Source of the DNA: Isoetes taiwanensis | Taxonomy: Eukaryota; Streptophyta; Lycopodiopsida; Isoetales; Isoetaceae | Direction: 5' to 3' | Assembly: GCA_021234155.1 (NCBI GenBank) | Contig: JAJEKV010000090.1 | Span: forward strand, 2,596,479 to 2,660,478 | Length of the DNA: 64,000 nucleotides | Shown here: positions 9,290 through 20,050 of the stretch, one piece after another | Layout: each line of letters begins with the position of its first letter | Position numbering within the stretch: the stretch's first letter is position 1 | Program-made: the position numbers and the translations under genes | Notes under the pieces: generated by a model | Seen by the model: only the letters and a program-made list of their open reading frames with translations | The model's database searches: none | What the model was told of the DNA's origin: nothing

Positions 9290-12200
9290 CTTTTGTTATC
9301 CTTGGTGTTGCTGCATTTTTTAGCTTCAGACTTCAATTCATGATAGCCAGATTCATGGATCAGCAAAGCTTTACATCTTGCTCTTTTCTTCTTTGGATAT
9401 TGAATATTGCAATACCTAGTTCCCAATAGTGCAGTCCATCCCAGGTAACATTTAGATATACGGATTATTTCGTTAAATTGCTTAAATTTGTCATGAACCT
9501 ACGCAAAAACAAACACGCTCCAAACCTGATAGTTAATCATCACAAAATTGGTTTTAATAGAAATAAAGCAAAGAACGATAGGGATCAGACATACTGTTAC
9601 TTCAATAATTTTGGTTTTGTTATAGAGTATAGATGGGATTGTATGACAGTCGAAAAATTCAAACAAGATCTAGCGAATACCTATTCCCGCATGACCAGTC
9701 TGAGCAAATTGGCATCTGGGTTAGAACTATATGATTGAAATCCTTATTAAGCTTGGGCAGGTAAAAAACTACACATACATTGTTTACAGAGATGAGATGG
9801 CCAAGCAAACATATTCTTTTCATAAAGTATCACCCATGTGAAGCTTACACACGCCCACTACACCAATACCTACGACCAATTCCAACGTATTGCACCCATT
9901 AGGAGCTTATTTACACCTACTACCAATTCCAAAGTATCACCCTGAGAAGCTCTCACACCTATTGCCAATTTATGCCAATTCCAATGTATCATATATGTGG
10001 AACATTCCACATGCAAGTTGGTTTTGATGGAGCATGCCAATTGGTTAATACTGTAGTTTTTTCTTGATGGTTCAACTTAGAACAATAGGCCCTCTACATA
10101 TTTTGTATGCAGTTTGTAGGTCAAGCTTTGTAAAGTTGTAGGTACAAAGGACGAACAAGGAGAGCAATATGATCGCTTTAAGCATGGAAGACAAATGTCC
10201 AAGCATAATTTTAAAGCTGATGGCATTTTATCCAAGCTAAAATTCATGCTCATAATACCTTTTTGCATGCATAACCTTCCATCTTTGAATTTGTAATCTC
10301 CTTTTACATGCACAACCTTCCATCTTTACATGCATGCACATACCATCCCCTTAATTATTATCACATCCGAATGTTTGGTTCTTGGCAATATCCTTTACTA
10401 TATTATATCTGCAGCAATGTTTAATTTCTTATTGTGTATATATAAGTGACATTATAGCCATCCCAGATTCAAAGTCTAATTCCTCATTCACTTTTCTCTA
10501 GAGGTCTGTTATATGTCATCATGGATGCTGCCAATGTGGCATGACTTAAAAATACTACTTACCTACCTACCTACCTATCTATCTATCTCTTCTTTATCCC
10601 TTTGTTAGATATTGTACTAAACTTTAAACACAAGCCCTCGCAAACTATAAAGATCCATAACGTTGGATCCTAGGAGGCTATTTCTCATAACCTCCCGAAT
10701 ATTCTAATAACTTCCCAAATACTCTTTCTAGGAGGATATTCCGTGCGCTATAGCTCTGCCGCCATAGCCTAGATTGCCATCATAGTCGAGCTTCAGCAAG
10801 GCATACCTCTATTTACATCTGCTTTTGGGCTGCCACATGTCTCTGAAGAAGCCTCAGTTTTCTCCTAGTCTCCTAGCGAAGTTTGTTTTTCCTTCTCTGT
10901 GGATTTGCAAGAGCCCTTTGCTCTGATGCAACAATAGGCCCATATATAGTAGATCTAGGAATGATCCAGATCTGTACCACTATACAGTCCAGGATATATA
11001 ATCTCCCAGTATCCTTAAAGTTCCAAGATGTTCAATCAAGAACCTGCAGTGGTTGCTGTTGCAGGATGGTGTCGTTCTAACTTGGATCCGAAAGGTGCCC
11101 TGTTCTTTCTTTTTCTTCTAGCAATGTGGATTTTTTTTTTGGGTTTTAGGTGCGCGTTTGCAAGGTTTGACAAGCTTCAATAAACAGGTCCAGTGGCTAT
11201 TCTCCAGGCATTGTAAAGCATTGTAGCTATGTGCACAGAAGCTGCAGATTTGGAATCTATATGCCATGTTTTTTAACAAAAGCGATCGAACATTCTTGCC
11301 TCAATGCAGCTATGCCATTCTTCTACTATTTTTTGACGCAGCTATGGCATGTTTTTCTCTGTTTTTGATGCACAATTAGACATGAATTTCAGCTTTCGCA
11401 TCCTTTCAATTTGAATTTTTTGCTCTAGCATTGGTTTCAGTACGTATCTAAAAGATTTGTTCAGGCTTGTGGTTAAGGGAGGTCAACCTCCTCCTCCCAA
11501 GGATCATGCAAGACAACCCTCTCGGCCTGTGGCCTCGAGGGTTATTTTGTATAACCCCCTCAAGGAGGAGGTTAACCTTCTCTTCATGGCTTCCTACATT
11601 TGATATTAGATATGTGCTTATCACCATCAATCAATCTTGTTAATTTGGGATTTTCAGGCTTGACCAAAAACTTGTTTGGATTTTTTTTTAACTTGATTTC
11701 CTATGATTTTTTGGGTTGTGGTCGCCGAAAAAAGTTATCGATTCCCAAAAATCGTAGAAGTTTTTTCCCTATGATTTTTATTCTTCGATTTCTACTCGAG
11801 GGCATGCCACAAAATAACTCCATGCATGGCCATGAAGGCCTCAGCGTTCCATAATTGTATCATATGCTACCGTCTAAAACCATTCTTGAATGCATTTTTG
11901 CTTGCTTGATGCTTTTTTTCGGGTCTGAATTTTTCATCTCAGCATGCATATCCGGCAATGTTCAGAAGGAAATTCTGAGTCACAAAAAGATCGTTCTCTG
12001 TTTTTTTTTTCAGCTGGAGCACCAAAAGTAGCAAGCAATCAGTGATGTCTTTGATTATTAAAGGCTCCATCGACATTTTTGAGAAGAAAACACAGAGATG
12101 ATGCAAGCCAGACTTTAGGTATTGGACTTCTGGTTTCTCATCTTTGTTATTTTCCATTAGCATGGTTTTATGGGACTATCCATCAAGTAGAACATCGCAT

Positions 12201-12412
12201 GTTGCTAAGCTTCTGCAGAAAGCCACAAAGTGGCCTTCGTATGATCGAGGAAGGGTTCTATGCATGTGGAGGATTCCCTTTGGAATCGGATTGCAGGGCT
12301 ATCTTATCGCTGGTGTCGGCAAGATGCATGGGCTTCTGGAAAACATTTTTCTAGCATCCAAGTATTCGGGTTTTTGCAGGAATGCCTAATCGTTTTTTTT
12401 TCTTGCTTCAAT
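9290..12412. other. Long stretch without supportable genes
   Basis: A degenerate repeat of about 60 bp centred on ccaattccaa occupies 9826-9995. An (ACCT/ATCT)n microsatellite lies at 10557-10589 and an inverted repeat at 11481-11577. Short ORFs (for example 9478-9738, 11600-11854 and 12079-12389) show no domain I recognise. Confidence 0.4.
11481..11577. repeat. Two-tier inverted repeat
   Basis: The outer arms ggtcaacctcctcct (11481-11495) and aggaggaggttaacc (11563-11577) pair with one mismatch. The inner arms around aaccctc (11515) and gagggtt (11543) flank a GGCC...GGCC core. It may be a MITE or a transcript hairpin; the family is unknown. Confidence 0.55.
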
Positions 12413-12990
12413 GTTTTTTTTTTTTGAAGAACTGTGTCATCAATATATTAAAAGAATGGTAATGTTACAAAGCAAGTGAGGAGGAAGGAGAACTGCCCCA
12501 AAGAGACAGCAATACCTCGACACTCCACAACAAACTCACAGAAAAACTGCAACTCTACTGCTGTACAAACCGACCATCACCATCTACAACGCCCAAGAAG
12601 TCCCGCCAAATGGGCAAACTTCCGCTCTGCTAATCCCGGGAACACCAGAAAGCTTTGAAATAGCTTGTACCTGAGTCGAGGAATCAGAGAGGCTGCAGGC
12701 TGCTGAATCCCCTGAAAGATCCATCGCCGCCGCTTCCAAATCAGCCACACCAACCAAGCCACACACAGATGCAAGGCTTGCTGCCGCAAGAGCGGCCAAG
12801 CATTAGGATACACATGAAGCAGCAACTGCTGGCTAGTCAATCTCACCTGAAACAGAGCCCTGACCCAATTCCAAGTAGCCTGCAAGTGAGGACCCTCTAG
12901 CTCTTTTAGAAAAGACCATGAACGGTGGGCTCCTAAAGATCTATTTGCTGATTTTTTTTTTAAGCTTATAATCGTTCTATTATGCATTTT
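12413..12990 (-). mobile_element. 5'-truncated L1, 3' end only
   Basis: It starts at its 3' end with poly(T) 12413-12424 on the plus strand followed by gaag, as in the other L1 copies here. The minus-strand translation (12987-12577) includes WNWVRALFQVRLTSQQLLLH and LVWLIWKRRRWIFQ, the Trp-rich tail that follows zf-RVT in plant L1 ORF2 (compare WLLWIIWKRRRKFVF in the L1 at 43.9 kb). It is a classic 5'-truncated insertion. Confidence 0.7.
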
Positions 12991-13077
12991 ACATGAATAA
13001 CAGAGCTCAATGGACGGATTTTAAAGAGACCCCCAGTTATACTATTCTTTTATTACATGAGGTAGCTACTTTTCCAG

Positions 13078-13975
13078 CCTTTTCCACGCGATGTTGATTC
13101 TGGCATATACTGTGTTGTTCAAGAGGAGCATGCTCAAAAACAAAATGCTTTCTTGGCTCAATCTAATGAAAGACAAAAATCGTACTTGATGCGTTGGCCA
13201 CCATTTTTCCCTTTGGCCATGGAATTCTTCAAGTTCACTATTCAAGTTCAGGTAAACCGTGTAATAGCATGCTCTGACTGGCCATATTCTACCATGATTG
13301 CCATATTTTGTTCATTCAATTTGACACAGTTTCTTGCTTTGTAGTTTAGTTATATAAATTACTCCATCCTATTCTATTCTATTCTATTCATCCTCGCTTT
13401 ACTTTGCCTTTTAACTACAGATCAATGACTATGCACCACGAATAAGTGAAGGAAGAATGTATGCCAGATCTTAGACAAAGTTTAATTATAGAATATATGG
13501 CATACATGGTAGATGAGGATTTGCTATTCAGTTATATGCAAGGCGTATGTTTAGTCACTGTTATTGCTTAGACCATCAGAATTGCAACATGTTTCTAGCG
13601 GGCATATACGATCTTTGCTACAAGTACTTTCCATCTTTATATAATGAGTAGTGCAATCCTTATATCATAAATGTTGATGTGTTTGAGTAATCTGATAAAT
13701 TTCCTTCATCCTATTCTTTGGTTTTCCCTTCCCAGTTTGATGATTTGATTGTGGCATTCACTTTGCATGCTTTAAGAATTGGCTTCTCAATTGTTCAAAA
13801 GGTTTGCACCATAGCCGTCATTAGTCATTCTCCAAGTATTTCTGAAGCATTGTGCTAAGTAATTACAAGCAAAATGCAGTCATAGTCATATGGTTGCAGA
13901 GTTAAATGTTGTGAAAAAATTTCATGCATGTACAGATCTTTGCTATGCAAAATGGATTACATCTTGAGAATGGAA
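13078..13975 (+). CDS. Three candidate exons of an unidentified gene
   Basis: Three open blocks lie between good splice signals. 13078-13251 (58 codons, from PFPRDVDSGIYCVVQEEH to FFKFTIQVQ) ends in a CAG/GTAAAC donor. 13736-13801 (22 codons, FDDLIVAFTLHALRIGFSIV) has a TTCCCAG acceptor and an AAG/GTTTGC donor. 13936-13975 has a GTACAG acceptor and a GTAAGC donor. All junctions are phase 0, so they would read through as one chain. I do not recognise the protein. The 5'-truncated gypsy starts 200 bp downstream, so this may be a gene fragment cut off by insertion or rearrangement. Confidence 0.3.
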
Positions 13976-14203
13976 GTAAGCACTTCAAATAAAAGACCTA
14001 CATCAGACTGGACACCCTATTTGATTGCACATTGGATCTTTGACATGCCTTAAATTTCTATCACATATATTTGATATGAGTATTTTGTGTCCATTTCATA
14101 TCTCATGACCAATCATCTAGATACAAGAAGTGGTCCCAATCCAGTGTTTTCTCAAAATTCATCATCTAGGCTTTGGGTTCTCTAGGCTTGCCATGATTCA
14201 CCT

Positions 14204-14340
14204 ATGGTCGGACACTTTGGAGTAGCCAAGGCTCTTGAATTTATTAGTCGAGAGTATTGGTGGCCTGGGCTTCGTCGCTCTGTCGAAGCTTTTATTCGAT
14301 CCTGTGACATCTGCTGTCGAGCGAAGTTCCAAGGCATCTT
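14204..14340 (+). pseudogene. Gypsy integrase H2C2 zinc-binding segment
   Basis: The reading frame has HFGVAKALEFISREYWWPGL followed by CDICCRAK, the His and Cys pairs of the HHCC domain that precedes the integrase core. The frame then shifts, and the following core is read from another frame after about 14400. Confidence 0.65.
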
Positions 14341-14421
14341 TCTCATGGCCTTCTTCAGCCACTACCGATACCAGATGGACCTTGGAAGAGCACTTTTATA
14401 GACTTTATTCCGGAGCTGCCA

Positions 14422-15312
14422 GTGTCTCGGCGTTATGATGCCATCATGGTGGTTGATTGTTTTTCTAAAATGGCTCATTTTATTTTCTGCAACATCACCA
14501 TCACCAGTGAGGAAACAACGGATCTTCTTCTTCGTGAAGTAGTCAGACTTCACGGTTTCCCCGATACTATTGTCAGCAATCGTGGACCACAGTTCGCCGC
14601 AGGTTTTTGGAAGCGACTTTTGGAATTATTGTATATCGACCGTTCACTGACATCTGGTCATCATCCAGAAATTAATAGGCAGGCAGAGCGCACTAATCAG
14701 GCTATGAAGCAATATTTAAGGTGCTTTATCAGTTATCAGCAGGATGATTGGGTCGATTATCTTCCATTAACTGAGTTTGCCTATAATAACTCAGTATATG
14801 CTTCCATGGCCAGACTCCGTTTTTTTCTGAACTCTGGTCAGCATCCTCATTGGTCCCTTAGTATCGTTGTCGGTGACTCGGTCAATCCGAGTACCGAGTC
14901 TCGACTTGAGAAACTCCAGGCTCTTCAATCGGATCTTCAGCATCATCTTCACCGAGCACAGGAACGCTATCGGCATTATGCTGATTTGCATTGGCAGGAA
15001 GCTCCTAAACTTCATGTTGGTGACCTTGTCTGGCTTCTTTGTAGAGACCTCCCTATCTCTTGTCCCTGCAACAAACTTGACTATCGTCGCCTTAGTCCTT
15101 ACCGGATCACGCCTCAGATCAACAATGTAGCATTCCGGCTCGAGCTCCCTCCACTTGTTCGGCTTCATCCATTATTTCATGTTTCTCTATTGGAGCCCTA
15201 CACAGTCCATACTTTCCTGGATCGTGTTCCTCCGCTGCCACCACCAGTAGAAATTGATGATCATGAGGAGTTCGAGGTTCGAGAGATTTTGGACTCCAAG
15301 TTTCTTTGCTGA
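14422..15312 (+). pseudogene. Gypsy integrase core and C-terminal domain
   Basis: A 296-codon open segment. The first catalytic Asp is in VVDCFSKMAHF. The second is replaced by Asn in IVSNRGPQF (codon 14578-14580). The Glu is kept in QAERTNQ. A GPY/F-like C-terminal part with RLHPLFHVSLLEPY follows. An in-frame TGA at 15310-15312 separates it from the chromodomain; CGA-to-TGA decay is a likely cause. The lost Asp and the stop make this copy inactive. Confidence 0.8.
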
Positions 15313-15501
15313 CGATTGTATTACTTTGTCGATTGGGAAGGTTACTCGCCAAGTGATAGAACCTGGGAGCCTGCTGAGAATCTGACTAATGCTTCTGATA
15401 AAATTGCAGAATTTCACCGATGTTACCCGGATAAGACAAGTTTGAGTACTCCGGCCCCAGCTTCGAGGACTCGTCGCCATCGTAGAAGAGGGATGGCGTG
15501 A
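15313..15501 (+). pseudogene. Chromodomain of the gypsy integrase
   Basis: The same frame continues after the stop with YYFVDWEGYSPSDRTWEPAE and a helix ending EFHRCYPDK. This is the aromatic cage and C-terminal helix pattern of a chromodomain, which in chromoviruses is thought to guide integration to marked chromatin. It ends in TGA at 15499, where the putative LTR begins. Confidence 0.75.
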
Positions 15502-15592
15502 CGACCATACGGATATTCATACCATACGAACATTATACTCATATGTACAAAAGATGGTCGTCACACGGATGCAAAAGGGTAGTTGCACAAGA

Positions 15593-15662
15593 TAGGGTTT
15601 AAACTCGCAACCTTCCAATTGCGAGTGACACACCTTTGCCAAGTGCGCTACCAATATTTGTT
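15593..15662 (-). repeat. tRNA-like segment (SINE-head candidate)
   Basis: On the minus strand GGTAGCGCACTTGGC resembles an internal promoter A box, and GCGAGTTTAAACCC, about 35 nt further on, resembles a B box. Acceptor-stem pairing is not convincing, so it is not called a tRNA gene. It lies inside the putative gypsy 3' LTR. Confidence 0.35.
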
Positions 15663-16134
15663 AAAGATATTTCCTCATATCTTTCTCATATGCGGGGCTA
15701 TTTCCAGGAGGTTCTAGAATATTCTAGAACCTACATGCATGCGCGACACTTGGCATGATCTCATCCATTGGAGTGACGCGATCCTGATCGTTGGTCTAGA
15801 TATATAAGTAGGCATCTCCTTCTTGTCGAACCATTCCGGTTCAATGCCAGTCTTGAGCCTTCTAGGCATCTGTCTCGTGTTCCTGCTTGCGGGCCATTGT
15901 ACTCTTGATTCATGTTCATATATCAGATTCTTTGATGATCCTGGCGTATTTCTTCTGTATTTCTTGCGTATTTTCCACATATTTTCCTTGTTTTCACGTA
16001 GGTTCATGACAACCAATATAAATCCCACTTTCACGATCTTGAAAACCTGTATTGCTGTTAAGTATGACATTGCCCAAACATCCATCTGTTCTTGTTTTCT
16101 TTCCAACAATTATCAAGCTGGACACATAGTTCTT

Positions 16135-17486
16135 CTAGCTGTTGTTTTCCACGTATTGGAAACTCATCCCATGTCCTCTTTGTATCTTTGATACTTTTGA
16201 GGTCAGCTCTCTTATTTGCATTTGATAGATGAGTGGCTGATCATCCATTAAAGCACTAAAAATAGGGGCTGAGGGAGAGTATCTCCTCTCTATAGTTCCT
16301 CTTTCAAGTGTTCTCAAGCACTTGAAAATGGAGCTCACATGGAAGCTCGGGTCGTCCTTCCAAAGATCGAGCACAAAATGTCCATAGGTGCCAGTGTCAT
16401 GCCCGTGAGTTAAAACCCCTGCCAAGCTTACTTTCATTTGAAAAGCATTTCGACAGCGCTTGGGCAGAGGATTTAACTTTGGCAAGAAAGTCTTGTGTTA
16501 GTCCATTTTATCATGAATCAAACACAGGTATCTATCAGGCTGCATTTGAGAAAATGTTCTCCATTGCCAGTATAGTTGCCTCCATGGTATTTGTTCTGAC
16601 TGGTGATCTACAAATTGCTCTCTGATTGCCATCCTTTCCTTCTCAATAGTTGTTGATGAAAGTGTATCCTTCAATTGAATACAAGTGTTGCACTTAGAGA
16701 AAGGCATTTGTTGCAAAACAACCATATCAGAGAAGTGACTTTTCCACAACCTGCTAAAAGTTGATTGAGAAAGAATCCGTCCCCCTGTGGCTTATAGAAT
16801 TGCATTTACCTCTTTAAGGCACTCCTTCTAGATATAATGTTGTGGCAATACTCTCTGGACTATTCTGACACCATGCTCATTCACTTTGGACTTATGGGGC
16901 ATAGATTATATCTCACAAACCTTTCAAACAGTGCAATGGCTCTCAAGGAGTTTGCGGTTTTCAAAGTGCAAGCACTCCCATGAGAGAACACTTTAGCTCC
17001 TCCCCTCACCTTTTCCCAGTATCTGTAGAAAGTTGTTTTGGGCATGCCAAGGATCTATCTCAATGCTATCATACGTAACTTTAGGCCTTTCAACAGATAT
17101 AGCAGAACCCCTGACACATCATCATAACAGGAATTTCCGAACAGGGAGTAGATGAAATTAATTCTCTCCTTCTAGAGCTGCCCATTGTATTGAGACCTTA
17201 TCTCAACCAGGTCTTCCACATTGTATTGTATAGTGCAATCGAGATTACAACAATTCAGTCCCCTAACCTCTTCCATGTTTTCTTTGGTTGCTGCCCTTCT
17301 ATTATCCCCTAGCACACAGCTCATACCTTTGGGTCTTTTGTAGGGTTGCCTCCTGTGAAACACGTAGCGCCTCTTCTTTGTCTTTAATTGATACTCTTCA
17401 TCTATCAAGTCTTCCATATGACCTCTGTCAGGCCTTTGGATATCTTCCTGGGTCGGGGCTTCCAGTGCTTTGCCATCCTTGTCCAT
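16135..17486 (-). pseudogene. Decayed transposase-like gene, family unassigned
   Basis: Three minus-strand open segments lie in a consistent order. 17486-17172 is a basic N-terminal part ending in LNCCNLDCTIQYNVEDLVEI. 16749-16498 has a Cys pair in PFSKCNTCIQLKD, then ERMAIREQFVDHQSEQ, YWQWRTFSQMQPDRY and LIHDKMD. 16485-16135 has LAGVLTHGHDTGTYGHFVLD and ISSIF/LR-LE-like ends. Stops and frameshifts separate them. The Cys-pair, DKMD and THGHD order looks like a DDE-type transposase-related protein of multicellular plants, but I cannot name the family. No TIRs were identified. Confidence 0.4.
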
Positions 17487-17499
17487 AATGTGTCTAATT

Positions 17500-18610
17500 G
17501 GCCATCTTAGTTGGGCTTGAGACTCTAGCAGCCCAGAGCATACAATGCAATGACTAGTGGTGCCTTAGGACAGGAAGTTACCAACCTCGATAATCAGCTT
17601 TCCTATACCAACACTTAGATGGTCATCCCCAAGCCTTTGATCACACACGCTATCAGATGGATCCACTGCAGTTATGATACCCTCTGCAAAGACTGACTGG
17701 TGCACAGGTGCACCAACAAGCATTCACATTTCCTCCATTGGAGCCTAGGGCAATGTCGTGCAGTTCCCTTGCATTTCTCAATTTCAATTGCAGATGTTCT
17801 CTGGAATTGGAAGTGTTCAAAACATGCTTTAGAAATCCCTAGGGACATAACCTCCTTAAAAAAAATTGCATGGAAAAAGTGTTGACGTGGTGTACAATTA
17901 CTCCATACACCTAGCAGACTTTAATATCTCCCATTTCGAGGGAGACCCATAATTACCTGCAATTCTCGTCCCACCACTTCCTTCCCACTCCAATTCATTT
18001 CTCCCTTTTGCTCCGATTCCTCCAGTCCTTCCTTGTGCTACTCTGTTTCCACCAATCCTTCTGGCTGATCGTCCAACCCTTTCATTCCTCCCCCTACATG
18101 ACAACAGATTGGTCGATGGATCGGGACGTCTCATCTGGCGCCTGCGAAATTGAGGCTGAGATCTTCCAGTCTAGTTGCAGATACGGCTTGAGAAGAAAGT
18201 GAGGTTTGTTTGTTGTGTTCTCTCAATCCCATGATTGCTTCTATTGTTTGTGTAACTTGTTTTCTCACATGCTTCCAGTTTTATAGTTCTTAGAGCATCT
18301 TACTATCTTACTTTCAGTCCCACAAACCCCTATTCCCGACTTGGGTGATTCCTTGAGAAGAAAAAATTGATCGGCCAGGTATGTTTCCAAAGCCCAAGTT
18401 TGCTATTTTTAGATAGTATAGATTAAGAAAATTTGTTTGAATGTATTGTTTCTAGTACTTCAGGGTTGTCTTCTGATAAAAATCCTCAAGTTAAAAAAAA
18501 AAACATGGAATTCCTGACATTTTTCGACTGAAAACCATTTTCTTTTGTTCAAAACTCCCTGCTAGCTTAAATTATATAGTAAAATTAGTTTTTTCTGACC
18601 AAAATTTCAA
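17500..18610. other. Gene-free stretch
   Basis: No recognised coding. 17900-18200 has ORFs on both strands with no domain. Confidence 0.3.
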
Positions 18611-18686
18611 TTCCTACTCAATGAAACAATTCCTCATTCCTACTTAATGAAACAATTCCTCACTCCTACTTAATGAAACAATTTTT
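18611..18686. repeat. 29-bp tandem repeat, 2.6 copies
   Basis: Units containing cctacttaatgaaacaatt recur with a 29-bp period immediately before the palindromic minisatellite. Confidence 0.8.
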
Positions 18687-18710
18687 AATTCCTCATTGCG
18701 TTTGTCGAGT

Positions 18711-19450
18711 GCATTCTCGACGCACGAGTCAAGAATGGCTCACCCAGCCACTGCAACACCCTCACTACACTTCTCGCGTCTATTCTCGACTCACGAATTG
18801 AGAATGGCTCACCCAGACAGGCCCTCACCCTCTCTGCACTTATGAGTCCATTCTCGACTCAGCTCACCTAGCCACCCCAACATCCTCACTGCATTTCTCG
18901 AGTCCATTCTCGGCTCACGAGTCCAGAATGGCTTACCCAGCCACCCCAACTCCCTCACTGCACTTCTCGAGTCTATTCTCGGATCACGAGTCGAGAATAT
19001 CTCACTCAGCCACCCCAACTCCCTCACTGCACGTCTCAAGTCCATTCTCGACTCGCGAGTCGAGAATTTCCCACCCAGCCAGTAGCGCACTCTTTCCCTG
19101 CATTCTCGACTCGCGAGTCAAGAAAGCCCCATCTCTACCTCTATCATAACACCCTCTTTACAACGCTTGCATTTCTCGAGTCCATTCTCGACTCACGAGC
19201 TGATAATGGCTCACCCAGTCACCCCAACTCTCTCACTGCACTTCTTGAGCCCATTCTCGACGAGAATGGCTCATCCATCCAGCAGCACACTCTCTCCCTA
19301 CGAGAATGGCTCACCCAGCCAGCAACACACTCTCTCCCTGCATTCTCGACTCGCGAGTCGAGAAAGCCACACCTCTACCACAACACCCTCTTTCTAACAC
19401 TTGCAGTGGTCAAGTGCATTCTTGACTTGTGAGTCGAGAATGCGGCCATC
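18711..19450. repeat. Palindrome-bearing minisatellite, about 70-bp unit
   Basis: At least eleven units start with a variant of ATTCTCGACTC at about 18712, 18782, 18851, 18905, 18973, 19043, 19102, 19183, 19253, 19342 and 19419. The unit is an inverted repeat of that block followed by ggctcacccagccac...ccctcactgcacttctcgagtc. Two copies are perfect palindromes: 24 bp at 19044-19067 and 22 bp at 19343-19364. Unit length near 69 bp keeps frames open on both strands (18809-19090 minus; 18928-19397 plus), which explains the ORFs there; they are not supported as genes. Confidence 0.9.
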
Positions 19451-19550
19451 CAGACTGGATCCCTCTACTCTAAGACTTAGGAGGATAGGGGCTCAATCTT
19501 GGTGGTTGCATACTTGACTCCCGAGTCCAGAGTGCTTTGACCCTCCTATT

Positions 19551-20050
19551 CTCGACTTGTGGGTCGACAATACAGCCATGCAGACTAGATCTCTCTATTC
19601 CAGGACTTAGGAGGGGAGAGGCTCAGTTCTGGGTGTAATTATTCTTTTCTCGTGCATCGAGAATTCGTCAATAATCCCTTCAATTCCATTCCTGACTCTC
19701 AAGTTGTGGATGCCTCTATCCAGTCAAAGCCACTCTCCTGCGAACCCACTTCTTTGAATTTTCGAAGGGTAGAGGCCTTGTCTAGGTAGAGGCGAGGGAC
19801 TCAATAATGCATCTATTCATATAATCTATTCATCCAATGCCATCTATTCATCTAACGAGGCATCAAGACTGGATTCTCGACTCTCAAATCGCAAGTGCCT
19901 CCACCCAGTCTGAGCCATTCTCCTCCTAACCCGCTTCTTTGAATTTTTGAAGAAGAAAGGCCTAGTCTGAGTGGAGGCCTCTACGATCAGGGATCAAGAA
20001 TGCATCTATTCATGTAATCTATTCATCCAATGCCATCTATTCATCAAACA
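19551..20050. repeat. Diverged extension of the minisatellite, about 185-bp units
   Basis: Further diverged ATTCTCGACT-type blocks occur at 19551, 19687 and 19872. The segments 19680-19860 and 19866-20050 match each other in order, including ccacttctttgaatttt-like blocks and the shared catctattcat...ccaatgccatctattcat ends. This is a higher-order duplication next to the main array. Confidence 0.75.

Larger units (their letters stand above)
14185..15995 (+). mobile_element. 5'-truncated chromodomain Ty3/gypsy element
   Basis: Only the 3' half of pol remains: the H2C2 zinc-binding segment, integrase core, integrase C-terminus, chromodomain and what looks like the 3' LTR starting TGACGACC at 15499. 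The protein style (FHVSLLEPY, PPPVEIDDHEEFEVREILDS, then DWEGY with a WEP block) resembles the Tcn1/sushi group of chromoviruses known from fungi, animals and early land plants, unlike the gypsy at 48-51 kb. RT, protease and gag are absent. The LTR end is not determined; the TATA-like motif at 15799-15808 fits an LTR promoter. Confidence 0.7.

Noticed and set aside
18809-19397. Repeat-protein ORFs on both strands of the minisatellite
   Set aside because: A unit length near a multiple of three keeps several frames open; no start context, promoter or domain.
18711-20050. CRISPR array
   Set aside because: Repeats lack unique spacers of constant length, units are tandem minisatellite copies, and the genome is eukaryotic.
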